From Spirochaetota bacterium (GTDB lineage Bacteria > Spirochaetota > Spirochaetia > Treponematales > Rectinemataceae), in NCBI GenBank assembly GCA_023421875.1, contig JAEZSM010000019.1, positions 1 through 17,599 of the forward strand: a stretch of DNA of 17,599 nt, read 5' to 3'. The notes under the pieces were generated by a model that was not told the origin of the DNA, did not search any database, and saw only the letters and a list, made by a program, of their open reading frames with translations. This document shows positions 1 to 6,924 of this stretch, in pieces. The first letter of the stretch is position 1, and every line of letters begins with the position of its first letter. The translations under genes and the position numbers were made by a program.

Positions 1-36
1 CAGCAGGATCGTGACGGATAGAAAGCTCTGTTCCAT
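1..36 (-). CDS. Possible 5' end of a gene running off the left edge
   Basis: Four bases past the stop of the EamA-type transporter, an ATG at 36 opens a frame reading MEQSFLSVTILL before the window ends. The residues are hydrophobic and would suit the first helix of a membrane protein. Twelve residues are too few to name a family, and no Shine-Dalgarno is visible. If real, it would be translationally coupled to the transporter upstream of it. Confidence 0.3.
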   Translation of the reverse strand, partial: MEQSFLSVTILL

Positions 37-40
37 GGGT

Positions 41-931
41 CTATTGTACAGGTTTGGCGCTTCTTCGGACAGTGACCAGGGAGCTGGCCATGACGGCTGA
101 GACAATCACGATGCCGCCTGCCACCGAGCGGGTTCCCGGCACTTCTTTAGTGGCAAGAAAGACCCAAAGCGGATTGAACAATGGCTCGATTATGGCAGTC
201 AATATGCTCTGCAATGCCGTTATGCGTTTTATGCCGTAGGAAAAAAGCACCGCAGCCATGCCGATCTGGAAGACTCCCAGCATGAGAATGGAAAATACCG
301 AGCCAGGGTTGAACGACGGAGGCGCTTGACCTATTGAAAACGGAATCGCGATGAGGGCGGTGAAAATATGCCCCAGGAGTATGGAGTCCAGCGGTCGGGC
401 GTCTTTTTGCTTGCGCAGAAGAACGATGTTGAACGCAAAGGCGATGCCCGCTCCCACGGCGACGAGATCGCCCAGGAAATTGCCCTTGCCCAGGGAATCG
501 GAGAAGAAGAGCAGCATGCCGCCGCACACCGTGACCAGGGCGAACCAGTGTTCGGGGCGGGGGTATTCCTTGAGGAAAAACGCCCCCAAAAACGCCACAT
601 ACACCGGGGCGCCGTACTGGAGGAGAATCGCGTTGGCCGATGTCGTGAGCTTGTTTGCCAGGACGAAAAGAAGCATGGTGGCGGCATAAGCCAGGGCCGA
701 CCAGAGCTGGATTGATGAAAAATTAAGAACTGGCCGCCCGTGGAGGACAAAAAACAAAAAAACCGCCGCGATGGCGCTGCGGATGCCGGCGATGGCGAAG
801 GGCTGCCAATCCAGCAGCTTGATGAAAATGCCGGCGGTGCTCCATAAAAGGGCGCAGCCGACCATGGCGAGAATGCCCGCGGTCTGGTCTGCCCTTCCTG
901 GAGGCCCGACGGGGATTCTGTTTTTCAGCAT
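41..931 (-). CDS. EamA/DMT-superfamily transporter
   Basis: An inner-membrane permease of the drug/metabolite transporter superfamily, about 296 residues, the usual length. It has about ten hydrophobic segments arranged as two EamA repeats (roughly residues 16-145 and 155-285). The first repeat carries the family-like stretch beginning ALLWSTAGIFIK and then QPFAIAGIR. The substrate cannot be told from sequence; members export amino acids, metabolites or drugs. I chose ATG 931 (MLKNRIPVG) rather than the in-frame start at 1003. The extra 24 residues are unlike the family, and a -10-like TACACT (938-943) lies just 6 nt before ATG 931. No Shine-Dalgarno is seen. It is divergent from the MATE pump at 1101. 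The family call is firm; the start and substrate are not. Confidence 0.85.
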   Translation of the reverse strand: MLKNRIPVGPPGRADQTAGILAMVGCALLWSTAGIFIKLLDWQPFAIAGIRSAIAAVFLFFVLHGRPVLNFSSIQLWSALAYAATMLLFVLANKLTTSANAILLQYGAPVYVAFLGAFFLKEYPRPEHWFALVTVCGGMLLFFSDSLGKGNFLGDLVAVGAGIAFAFNIVLLRKQKDARPLDSILLGHIFTALIAIPFSIGQAPPSFNPGSVFSILMLGVFQIGMAAVLFSYGIKRITALQSILTAIIEPLFNPLWVFLATKEVPGTRSVAGGIVIVSAVMASSLVTVRRSAKPVQ

Positions 932-937
932 GGCGGG

Positions 938-966
938 AGTGTAGCAGATCCCCGAGACTAGGAAAA
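938..966 (-). promoter_or_regulatory. Weak promoter candidate for the EamA-type gene
   Basis: A -10-like TACACT at 938-943 is preceded, 17 bp further out, by a poor -35 (TTTTCC, 961-966). The -10 ends 6 nt before ATG 931, so a transcript would begin at or near the start codon. Confidence 0.3.
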
Positions 967-1060
967 GCCAGGGCAGACAGGATGGGCCTTGAGAGCGGAA
1001 CAAGCCCGACCACCAACCAGCATTGTACAGCCCAGCCTTCGCCGCAGCCTTGCTCTCCAG

Positions 1061-1089
1061 TTGCGGTAAAAGACTTATTCGGGCATCAT
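1061..1089 (+). promoter_or_regulatory. Promoter candidate for the MATE gene
   Basis: TTGCGG (1061-1066), a 17-bp spacer and CATCAT (1084-1089). The -10 ends 11 nt before ATG 1101, so the untranslated leader would be only a few bases. No Shine-Dalgarno precedes the ATG. Confidence 0.4.
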
Positions 1090-1100
1090 GGACTGCAGCA

Positions 1101-2465
1101 ATGGATCAGGACAAAGCGCAATACATAAAAATGACCGAGCGGCCCATAGGTCCGCTCATCGGTTCCCTCGCCGTACCGACCATAGTCAGCATGATGGTGA
1201 CTGCCATCTACAACATGGCAGACACTTTTTTCGTCTCCAAGCTGGGCACCAGCGCATCGGGGGCTGTGGGTATAGTATTTTCTCTGATGGCGATCATTCA
1301 GGCTGTGGGCTTTACCGTCGGCATGGGTTCGGGCACCTGGAATTCAAGGCTTCTGGGGCAGAAAAAGACGGAAGAAGCCTCCAGCGTCGCTTCCAGCGGC
1401 CTCAGCCTGGCCGTGATCATAGGCCTGGCGCTCAGCATTGTCGGGTTGAGCAATCTGGATGGGTTGATGCGAATTTTGGGCGCCTCGAGCACTATTCTGC
1501 CCTATGCGCGGGACTACGCCCGCTTTATTCTTCTGGCTGCCCCGATAATGTCAGCCTCCTTCGTGCTCAACAATATTCTCAGGGCCGAAGGCAAGGCCAA
1601 GTTCGCGATGATTGGCATAGGCACCGGCGGAATGCTCAATATTGCGCTGGATCCTCTTTTTATTTTCGCATTCGAACTGGGCATAGCGGGAGCGGCCATC
1701 GCGACTGCCGTAAGCCAATGCGTGAGTTTTCTCATTCTCCTGACAGTTTTTTTGCGCGGAAAGACTATTGTAAAGCTCAAGCCCAGAGCTGTATCGAAAA
1801 AAATCCGGGTCTACCTGAACATTCTTACCTTTGGGCTGCCTTCCTTAAGTCGGCAGGGTTTGGCGAGCATTTCGACCATTTTGATCAACACAAGCGCAGC
1901 TGTCTACGGAGACGCTGCGGTGGCTGCCATGGCCATAACGGGAAAAATATTCCTGTTCATCTTTTCCATCACCCTGGGCATCGGGCAAGGCTACATGCCT
2001 GTCTTGGGCTACAATTACGGAGCCAAAAAATTCGATCGCGTACGGAAGGCATTCTTCTTCACTCTGAAGACTAACACGCTTATCATCAGTGTCCTTGCCC
2101 TGGGCGGCTTTTTTACGGCAGAAGCCTTGATTCGTTTTTTCATAGCCGCAGATCCGGAGGTGATCAGGATCGGAGCCCGGGCTTTCCGCTACTTATGCAT
2201 GTCCATGCCGCTGATCAGTCTGGGTGTTGTCTGCAATATGACCTTCCAGTCCCTCGGAAAGGCGTGGACAGCGACCATGCTGGCAACCCTCAGGCAGGGA
2301 ATCTGCCTAATACCCTTGATTCTCATCCTGCCCCGCCTCATGGGGCTCAGGGGCATTCAGCTAGCCCAGCCCGGAGCTGATCTTTTGACCTTTCTCTGCT
2401 GCATACCCTTCACGGTCCATTTCTTCAGGCTTTTAGGGCGGGAAGAAAAAAAGCTGTCCGAGTAA
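1101..2465 (+). CDS. MATE family efflux transporter
   Basis: A multidrug/toxin extrusion antiporter of about 454 residues with roughly twelve membrane segments, which would exchange Na+ or H+ for cationic drugs or metabolites at the inner membrane. The N-terminal stretch MTERPIGPLIGSLAVP, followed by IVSMMVTAIYNMADTFFV, is the typical first-helix region of bacterial MATE proteins. A similar half-repeat occurs from about residue 230 (FGLPSLSRQGLASI). I chose ATG 1101 (MDQDKAQYIK) because a longer in-frame start at 1023 (TTG) adds residues unlike the family and would run through the promoter candidate. The gene stands alone, divergent from the EamA-type gene and convergent with ettA. The substrate is unknown. 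Confidence 0.92.
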   Translation: MDQDKAQYIKMTERPIGPLIGSLAVPTIVSMMVTAIYNMADTFFVSKLGTSASGAVGIVFSLMAIIQAVGFTVGMGSGTWNSRLLGQKKTEEASSVASSGLSLAVIIGLALSIVGLSNLDGLMRILGASSTILPYARDYARFILLAAPIMSASFVLNNILRAEGKAKFAMIGIGTGGMLNIALDPLFIFAFELGIAGAAIATAVSQCVSFLILLTVFLRGKTIVKLKPRAVSKKIRVYLNILTFGLPSLSRQGLASISTILINTSAAVYGDAAVAAMAITGKIFLFIFSITLGIGQGYMPVLGYNYGAKKFDRVRKAFFFTLKTNTLIISVLALGGFFTAEALIRFFIAADPEVIRIGARAFRYLCMSMPLISLGVVCNMTFQSLGKAWTATMLATLRQGICLIPLILILPRLMGLRGIQLAQPGADLLTFLCCIPFTVHFFRLLGREEKKLSE

Positions 2466-2478
2466 GCCGCCAAGGACG

Positions 2479-2499
2479 AAAAACCCGCCAAAATTCGGG
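2479..2499 (-). terminator. Weak intrinsic terminator candidate after ettA
   Basis: On the minus strand a short stem (CCCG/CGGG, 2496-2499 with 2484-2487) is followed by TTTTT (2483-2479), about 70 nt past the ettA stop. The stem is only 4 bp, so this is weak. It lies between the convergent MATE and ettA genes. Confidence 0.3.
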
Positions 2500-2567
2500 C
2501 GCAGTCCAGAATATACGCCGGAAAGCCCTATAGGGGCCGAGAGCTGTTGGTCCTTTCGCCTTCCAGT

Positions 2568-4253
2568 CTAGCGCTCCAGCTTTCTGTACACGATCCTGTG
2601 GGGCCTGTCGGCCTCGGCGCCCAGCTGCTGACGCCGCCATTCGGCGTATTCCGACCAGTTGCCGTCATACCAGGTGACGCCGGAGTCGCCCTCGAAAGCA
2701 AGAAGATGGGTGCAGACCCGGTCTAAGAACCAGCGGTCGTGGCTGACCACCAGGGCGACTCCGGCGAAGCTGTCCAGGGCCTCTTCGAGGGCCCTCATGG
2801 TATTGACGTCCAGGTCGTTGGTGGGCTCGTCCAGCAGCAGCACGTTGGCTCCCTCTTTGACCATCATGGCTAAGTTGAGCCTATTGCGCTCGCCGCCGGA
2901 GAGGACGCCCACCTTGCGCTGCTGATCCTGACCCGAGAAGTTGAACCACGAGCAGTAGGCGCGGGAGTTGACTTCTCGCTTGCCGCCCAGAACGATAAGG
3001 TCCTGGCCGTCGGAAAGCAGTTCCCATACCGATTTTTCGGGGTCCAGGGAGGCGCGCATCTGGTCGGCATAGGCCAAGACCACCGTGTCGCCCAGGCTTA
3101 TGCTGCCCGAGTCAGGTTTTTCCTTATCGGTGATCAGCTTTAACAGTGTCGTCTTGCCCGCTCCGTTGGGGCCCACTATACCCACCACGGCCCCGGGCGG
3201 GACTTCGAAGGAAAGGTCCTCAAACAAGAGCTTGTCGCCATAAGCTTTGGATAGCTTGTCCGCCTTGATGACCACCTTGCCCAGGCGAGGTCCGGCGGGG
3301 ATTGTTATTTTCGATTCCTTTACCCGTTCCCTGCCGTCGTCAGCCAGGAGCTTTTCGTAGCGCTCGATGCGGGCCTTGCTCTTGGCATGCCTGCCCTTGG
3401 GGCTCATGCCTATCCATTCCAGCTCCCGGGCCAGGGTGCGGGCCCGCTCGGACTCGCCTTTTTCCTCCTGCTCTAGCCGCTTTTTCTTCTGGTCCAGCCA
3501 GCTGGAGTAATTGCCCTTCCAGGGGATGCCTTCGCCCCTGTCCAGCTCGAGGATCCAGCCGGCAACATTGTCCAGGAAGTAGCGGTCGTGGGTAACCGCG
3601 ATGACCGTGCCCTGATAGTCCCTCAGGTGTCGCTCAAGCCAGGCTACGGTTTCGGCATCCAAATGGTTGGTGGGCTCGTCTAAAAGAAGGATGTCAGGTT
3701 TTTTCAGCAAAAGCCGACAGAGCGCAACGCGGCGGCGCTCGCCCCCCGAGAGATGATCGACCAGCTGGTCCGCCGGGGGACAGCGCAGGGCGTCCATGGC
3801 GAAATCCAGCCTGGTATCCAGATCCCAGGCGCCCAGGGCCTCCAGTTTTTCCTGGAGGGCTGCCTGCTTGGTCGCGAGCTTGTCGAAATCCGCATCGGGG
3901 TCGCCGAACGCTTCGTTGACAGCGTCGAATTCCGCCAGAGCGTCCACGACCTCCTGCACCCCTTCGCTGACCACCTCGCGGACTGTCTTTCCCGCTTCCA
4001 GGTGAGGCTCCTGCTCCAAAAAGCCGACGCTGTAGCCCGGGGAGATGGACACTTCCCCGGCAAAGTCCTGGTCGGTGCCTGCCATAATTCGAAGGAGGCT
4101 GGATTTGCCAGAACCATTCAGGCCGATTACACCGATCTTGGCACCGTAGTAGTAGGAGATGGAAATATCCTTGAGAACCTGTTTGGTACCATGCTTGCGG
4201 GAAACCCGGTACATGGAATAAATGATTTTCTTGTCGTCGGTTGTGCTTGCCAT
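2568..4253 (-). CDS. ettA: Energy-dependent translational throttle protein EttA (ABC-F)
   Basis: A cytoplasmic ABC-F ATPase of 561 residues, close to the roughly 555 of E. coli EttA. In that family the protein binds the ribosomal E site and gates entry into elongation according to the ADP/ATP ratio. Two ATPase domains are complete. Domain 1 has Walker A GLNGSGKS (44-51), signature LSGGE (168-172) and catalytic Glu193 in LLLDEPTNHLD. Domain 2 has GPNGAGKT (361-368), LSGGE (451-455) and Glu476. The charged linker between them (about 250-320, with RHAKSKARIERYEKL) is the tRNA-interaction region. The first 95 residues resemble EttA more than Uup or YbiT. No Shine-Dalgarno is present, and a -10-like TATGCT lies 6 nt before the ATG. 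There are no membrane segments, so this is not a transporter. Confidence 0.95.
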   Translation of the reverse strand: MASTTDDKKIIYSMYRVSRKHGTKQVLKDISISYYYGAKIGVIGLNGSGKSSLLRIMAGTDQDFAGEVSISPGYSVGFLEQEPHLEAGKTVREVVSEGVQEVVDALAEFDAVNEAFGDPDADFDKLATKQAALQEKLEALGAWDLDTRLDFAMDALRCPPADQLVDHLSGGERRRVALCRLLLKKPDILLLDEPTNHLDAETVAWLERHLRDYQGTVIAVTHDRYFLDNVAGWILELDRGEGIPWKGNYSSWLDQKKKRLEQEEKGESERARTLARELEWIGMSPKGRHAKSKARIERYEKLLADDGRERVKESKITIPAGPRLGKVVIKADKLSKAYGDKLLFEDLSFEVPPGAVVGIVGPNGAGKTTLLKLITDKEKPDSGSISLGDTVVLAYADQMRASLDPEKSVWELLSDGQDLIVLGGKREVNSRAYCSWFNFSGQDQQRKVGVLSGGERNRLNLAMMVKEGANVLLLDEPTNDLDVNTMRALEEALDSFAGVALVVSHDRWFLDRVCTHLLAFEGDSGVTWYDGNWSEYAEWRRQQLGAEADRPHRIVYRKLER

Positions 4254-4259
4254 AAAAAG

Positions 4260-4288
4260 AGCATAGCCGAAAATGTGTTTTGCGTCGC
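4260..4288 (-). promoter_or_regulatory. Promoter candidate for ettA, possibly leaderless
   Basis: A -10-like TATGCT (4260-4265) ends 6 nt before ATG 4253. At 17-bp spacing the -35 is GCGACG (4283-4288), which keeps only the central GAC. There is no ribosome binding site between the -10 and the ATG. Confidence 0.35.
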
Positions 4289-4391
4289 CTGGTCGGAGCC
4301 CCTACGCGGGCCGGGGCCGAAAAGATCACCGCGGATTTCAATACTTGTCAAAGCTCTTTCCTTCTCACTCGCTTCCTAGTAATTTTTATAT

Positions 4392-5153
4392 ATGAAAAAG
4401 TTAATTATTATCCTGGGCTTAGGAATACTAATCCTTGTCCCAGCACTCGTGGTGTTCGCGCAAAATTCAACGCCAGGGGAATCCAAGAGCCCGTCGGATA
4501 TGCTGCCGGCCCCTTCCAGGAATACCCTGAGCTCAGCTACGGAGACGACAATGAAAGCTACCCAAGCACAAGCCCCCTGGGCTTCTTCACCGCCCTTTTC
4601 CAGCCATGATTTTTACAAGCCACTGCCCCTCCAAGCCGGTCCGGGCGAGGAAATCGCCATTCTGGCTGGAGGCTGTTTCTGGTGTCTGGAAGCGGTATAC
4701 GAGAATATACCCGGCGTCATAGACGTGGTGTCGGGATACATAGGCGGAGACAACGACAGACCAAGCTATGAATTCGTATCCACCGGTCGCAGCGGCCACG
4801 CCGAAGCGGTATGGATTCGCTACGATTCTTCCAAAGTAACTTACGGCTATTTGCTGGACTACTTTTGGAAAATCCACGACCCGACCACCAAGGACAGGCA
4901 GGGCTATGATGTGGGCCCCCAGTACAGATCGGGCATTTTCTACATCGGCGAGACCCAGAAGGAAGAAGCCCTGGCGGCCATAAAGAAGCAGAGCCCCTGG
5001 TGGCTCTCGCCGATAGTCACGGAAGTGACCCCTGCCATCGATTTCTGGATAGCCGAGGAATCGCACCAGGATTTCTATCGGCGCAATCCCGACTACGGCT
5101 ATTGCGCCGTGGTCATAGCGCCTAAGCTACAAAAAACCGGCTTCGGAAAATAA
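4392..5153 (+). CDS. msrA: Exported peptide methionine sulfoxide reductase A
   Basis: Reduces methionine-S-sulfoxide in oxidised proteins. The protein is 253 residues, longer than cytoplasmic MsrA (about 170-210). The first 24 residues form a signal peptide (MKK, then a hydrophobic run, cleavage likely after VFA), followed by a Ser/Pro/Ala-rich linker to about residue 80. The MsrA domain then carries the catalytic GCFWC (94-98, nucleophile Cys95), the GHAEAV stretch, the conserved DVGPQYRSGIFY and a C-terminal YC (Cys238) that could serve as resolving cysteine. It should therefore act outside the cytoplasm. No clear Shine-Dalgarno precedes ATG 4392. It is convergent with the exported DUF2202 gene. 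Its last codons and stop lie inside a perfect hairpin (5137-5166). Confidence 0.95.
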   Translation: MKKLIIILGLGILILVPALVVFAQNSTPGESKSPSDMLPAPSRNTLSSATETTMKATQAQAPWASSPPFSSHDFYKPLPLQAGPGEEIAILAGGCFWCLEAVYENIPGVIDVVSGYIGGDNDRPSYEFVSTGRSGHAEAVWIRYDSSKVTYGYLLDYFWKIHDPTTKDRQGYDVGPQYRSGIFYIGETQKEEALAAIKKQSPWWLSPIVTEVTPAIDFWIAEESHQDFYRRNPDYGYCAVVIAPKLQKTGFGK

Positions 5154-5166
5154 TTTCCGAAGCCGG
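5131..5166 (-). terminator. Terminator for the DUF2202 gene, embedded in the 3' end of msrA
   Basis: A perfect 13-bp stem (CCGGCTTCGGAAA, 5137-5149, with its complement 5154-5166) has a 4-nt loop containing the msrA stop codon. A run of six A at 5131-5136 becomes a U-tract only for leftward transcripts; rightward there is no T run. It therefore fits a terminator for the minus-strand DUF2202 gene, about 80 nt past its stop. Confidence 0.75.
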
Positions 5167-5248
5167 AGCGAGTGTATATAAAGCCGGAGAGGCAGGAGGC
5201 GGCCTTTCTGGCACTATACCTATACTATTTTTTGGCTCAATCCTTCTT

Positions 5249-5779
5249 TCAGTATTTTAACAGCTGGTTCTGGAATGCCCGGAGATGGTTCTCCGAACCG
5301 TTTCTCAGGTTGGTGAAGAGCACCTTGAGGTCTTTGTTCTCGGCGCTCTGGATGAGATCGGTGGCCAGGAAGCGATCGTACATAGCGATGTTGTCGATCT
5401 CGGCCTGGACGCCGGTCTTATAGGCTTCCAGCAGGCTGGCGGGAATGTGCAGGTGGGCGCTTGAGTCGTCAGCCGGGAAACTCAAGTCATAGGCCGCGTA
5501 GGCATCCTTCAGCCAGGCAAGGTGGTTTTCTTCGGCCTTCATGATATTGCTGAAGGGACGAATGGTGCCGAACTTCTTCATGATCGCCACGTATTCGCCG
5601 CGAGCCAGGTACTCGTCCTGGGCTGCGTAGAGGAGCATATCCTCTATGGTAAGCGATTCATCGGCCTTGGCCGCCGCGTTTCCATAGAGTCCAGCTGTTT
5701 CTCCAGCATCGGCGTCTGCCACCGCAAGGGCTACAACCGCCATGAGTGATAAAGCAATAACTCTTACTGTTCTTTTCAT
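5249..5779 (-). CDS. DUF2202 ferritin-like protein, predicted exported
   Basis: A 176-residue protein with an N-terminal signal peptide (MKRTVRVIALSLM..., cleavage likely after ADA near residue 25). The mature part looks like the four-helix ferritin-like fold of DUF2202. Candidate metal ligands are Glu56/Glu62 (DEYLARGEY), Glu84/His86 (ENHL), Glu127 (AEIDN) and Glu163/His165. The ENHL motif occurs twice (84-87 and 163-166), one in each half, as expected for a di-metal bundle. No biochemical role is established for the family; metal or peroxide handling is an inference. The start is set by a clean AAGGAG 7 nt before ATG 5779. It has its own promoter with palindromes and converges on msrA. Confidence 0.85.
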   Translation of the reverse strand: MKRTVRVIALSLMAVVALAVADADAGETAGLYGNAAAKADESLTIEDMLLYAAQDEYLARGEYVAIMKKFGTIRPFSNIMKAEENHLAWLKDAYAAYDLSFPADDSSAHLHIPASLLEAYKTGVQAEIDNIAMYDRFLATDLIQSAENKDLKVLFTNLRNGSENHLRAFQNQLLKY

Positions 5780-5842
5780 TCTAATTCTCCTTACTCTTTA
5801 ACGTCGCTCCAGCGGTATTCATTGAATTCCCGGTCTTTGCCG

Positions 5843-5859
5843 AATCAGCATTGCTGATT
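5843..5859. promoter_or_regulatory. Palindromic operator candidate for the DUF2202 gene
   Basis: AATCAGCA-T-TGCTGATT is a perfect 8+1+8 palindrome. It begins right at the expected transcription start of the promoter at 5868-5895, where repressors often bind. It does not match a Fur or PerR box that I can recognise. As RNA it could also form a short hairpin in the leader. Confidence 0.4.
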
Positions 5860-5867
5860 GCGGAGCT

Positions 5868-5895
5868 ACAATATATTGAGCAATAAGCGTGCCAA
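5868..5895 (-). promoter_or_regulatory. Promoter candidate for the DUF2202 gene
   Basis: TTGGCA (5890-5895), a 16-bp spacer and TATTGT (5868-5873). A 10-bp palindrome CAATATATTG (5869-5878) overlaps the -10. The leader to ATG 5779 would be about 80 nt. The flanking 5896-5945 is strongly AT-rich. Confidence 0.5.
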
Positions 5896-5935
5896 GAAGT
5901 GTATAAATTATATTTATATATATTATAACAAGATG

Positions 5936-5973
5936 ATAAAAAAATAGCGCCAGCCCTTGCACAGAGCCGGCGC
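5936..5973 (-). terminator. Intrinsic terminator after nagB
   Basis: An 11-bp stem (arms 5947-5957 and 5963-5973, loop of 5) is followed on the minus strand by a run of seven T. The two apparent mismatches become G-U pairs only in minus-strand RNA, so it is strand-specific. It starts about 35 nt past the nagB stop. Confidence 0.8.
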
Positions 5974-6007
5974 CTTTGGCAGCTTTTTATTCCCCTATGG
6001 GAAAAAA

Positions 6008-6805
6008 TTACCCTTGTCGGGAGAGGAACTCCGCCTCGATGTCCTTGAAGTAGCGGACAGTTCCAACCTTGAGCTCGAGGGTTGCGTCGTCGTCGCAGAC
6101 GATAAGGGCCTTAGGGTGGAGCTGTAGGCAGCTCATGGTCCACATGTGGCTGACCCCGTCTTCGACGCCGTGCTTTAAGGCGCGGGCCTTGCCTTGGCCC
6201 GTGACGAGTATCATCACTTCCCGGGCGTCCATCACTGTTCCCACGCCAACGGTAAGGGCTGTTGACGGAACCTTGTTGATATCGCCGCCGAAGAAGCGGC
6301 TATTAGCGATCCGCGTGTCTTTGGTGAGGGTTTTTACCCTTGTTCGGGACGAAAGGGAGGAGCCGGGCTCGTTGAAGGCGATATGGCCGTCGGCGCCCAC
6401 GCCGCCGATAAAAAGGTCCACGCCGCCCGCGGCCTGAATACTCGCTTCGTAGGCCCGGCACTCTGCGTCCAGGTCCTTGGCCATACCGTTTAGTATATTG
6501 ACGTTTTCTCTTTTTATATCAATATGGGAAAAGAAATTATCCCACATAAAACGATGATAGCTCTCAGGATGGTCCTCGTCGAGGCCTACGTATTCGTCCA
6601 TATTGAAGGTGACGACATTTTTAAAGGAAACCCGTCCCGCCTTGTACAGTTCGATAAGTTTCTTGTACATGCCCAGTGGCGTAGAACCGGTGGGAAGGCC
6701 TAAAACGAAGGGTCTGCCCTGGGGGCCTCGGAGGATTCTTTCCGCGACATGATTGGCTGCCCAGGCGGCGACAGATTCGCTGGTGGCTTGGATTATGACT
6801 CTCAT
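6008..6805 (-). CDS. nagB: Glucosamine-6-phosphate deaminase
   Basis: Converts glucosamine-6-phosphate to fructose-6-phosphate and ammonia, the last amino-sugar catabolic step. It has 265 residues, the normal length. Visible motifs are GLPTGSTP (36-43, phosphate binding), FNMDEYVGL with the general base Asp70, and GVGADGHIAFNEPGS with Asp139, His141 and Glu146. These match E. coli Asp72, Asp141, His143 and Glu148 with a constant offset of two. ATG 6805 (MRVIIQATS) is chosen because AAGGAG lies 7 nt upstream; an earlier in-frame start at 6877 adds 24 unrelated residues. It follows nagA by 119 bp and is closed by the terminator at 5936-5973. Confidence 0.97.
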   Translation of the reverse strand: MRVIIQATSESVAAWAANHVAERILRGPQGRPFVLGLPTGSTPLGMYKKLIELYKAGRVSFKNVVTFNMDEYVGLDEDHPESYHRFMWDNFFSHIDIKRENVNILNGMAKDLDAECRAYEASIQAAGGVDLFIGGVGADGHIAFNEPGSSLSSRTRVKTLTKDTRIANSRFFGGDINKVPSTALTVGVGTVMDAREVMILVTGQGKARALKHGVEDGVSHMWTMSCLQLHPKALIVCDDDATLELKVGTVRYFKDIEAEFLSRQG

Positions 6806-6924
6806 TGCGATACTCCTTTTTACCATCCGACGTGAGAATGCGAACCTCGGGCGCGATGGCAGCGTCGGCGGCGGCACGGGACAGCGGATCGCCGTTTTTC
6901 AAGGCGGCGGGACGAAAGGGCTGC

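Noticed and set aside
2516..2545. Small palindrome GCCCTATAGGGGC between MATE and ettA
   Set aside because: It is too short, with no T-tract or positional logic, to call a site.
3753..4379. A 208-codon plus-strand frame antisense to the 5' part of ettA
   Set aside because: EttA is unambiguous on the minus strand with both ATPase domains intact.
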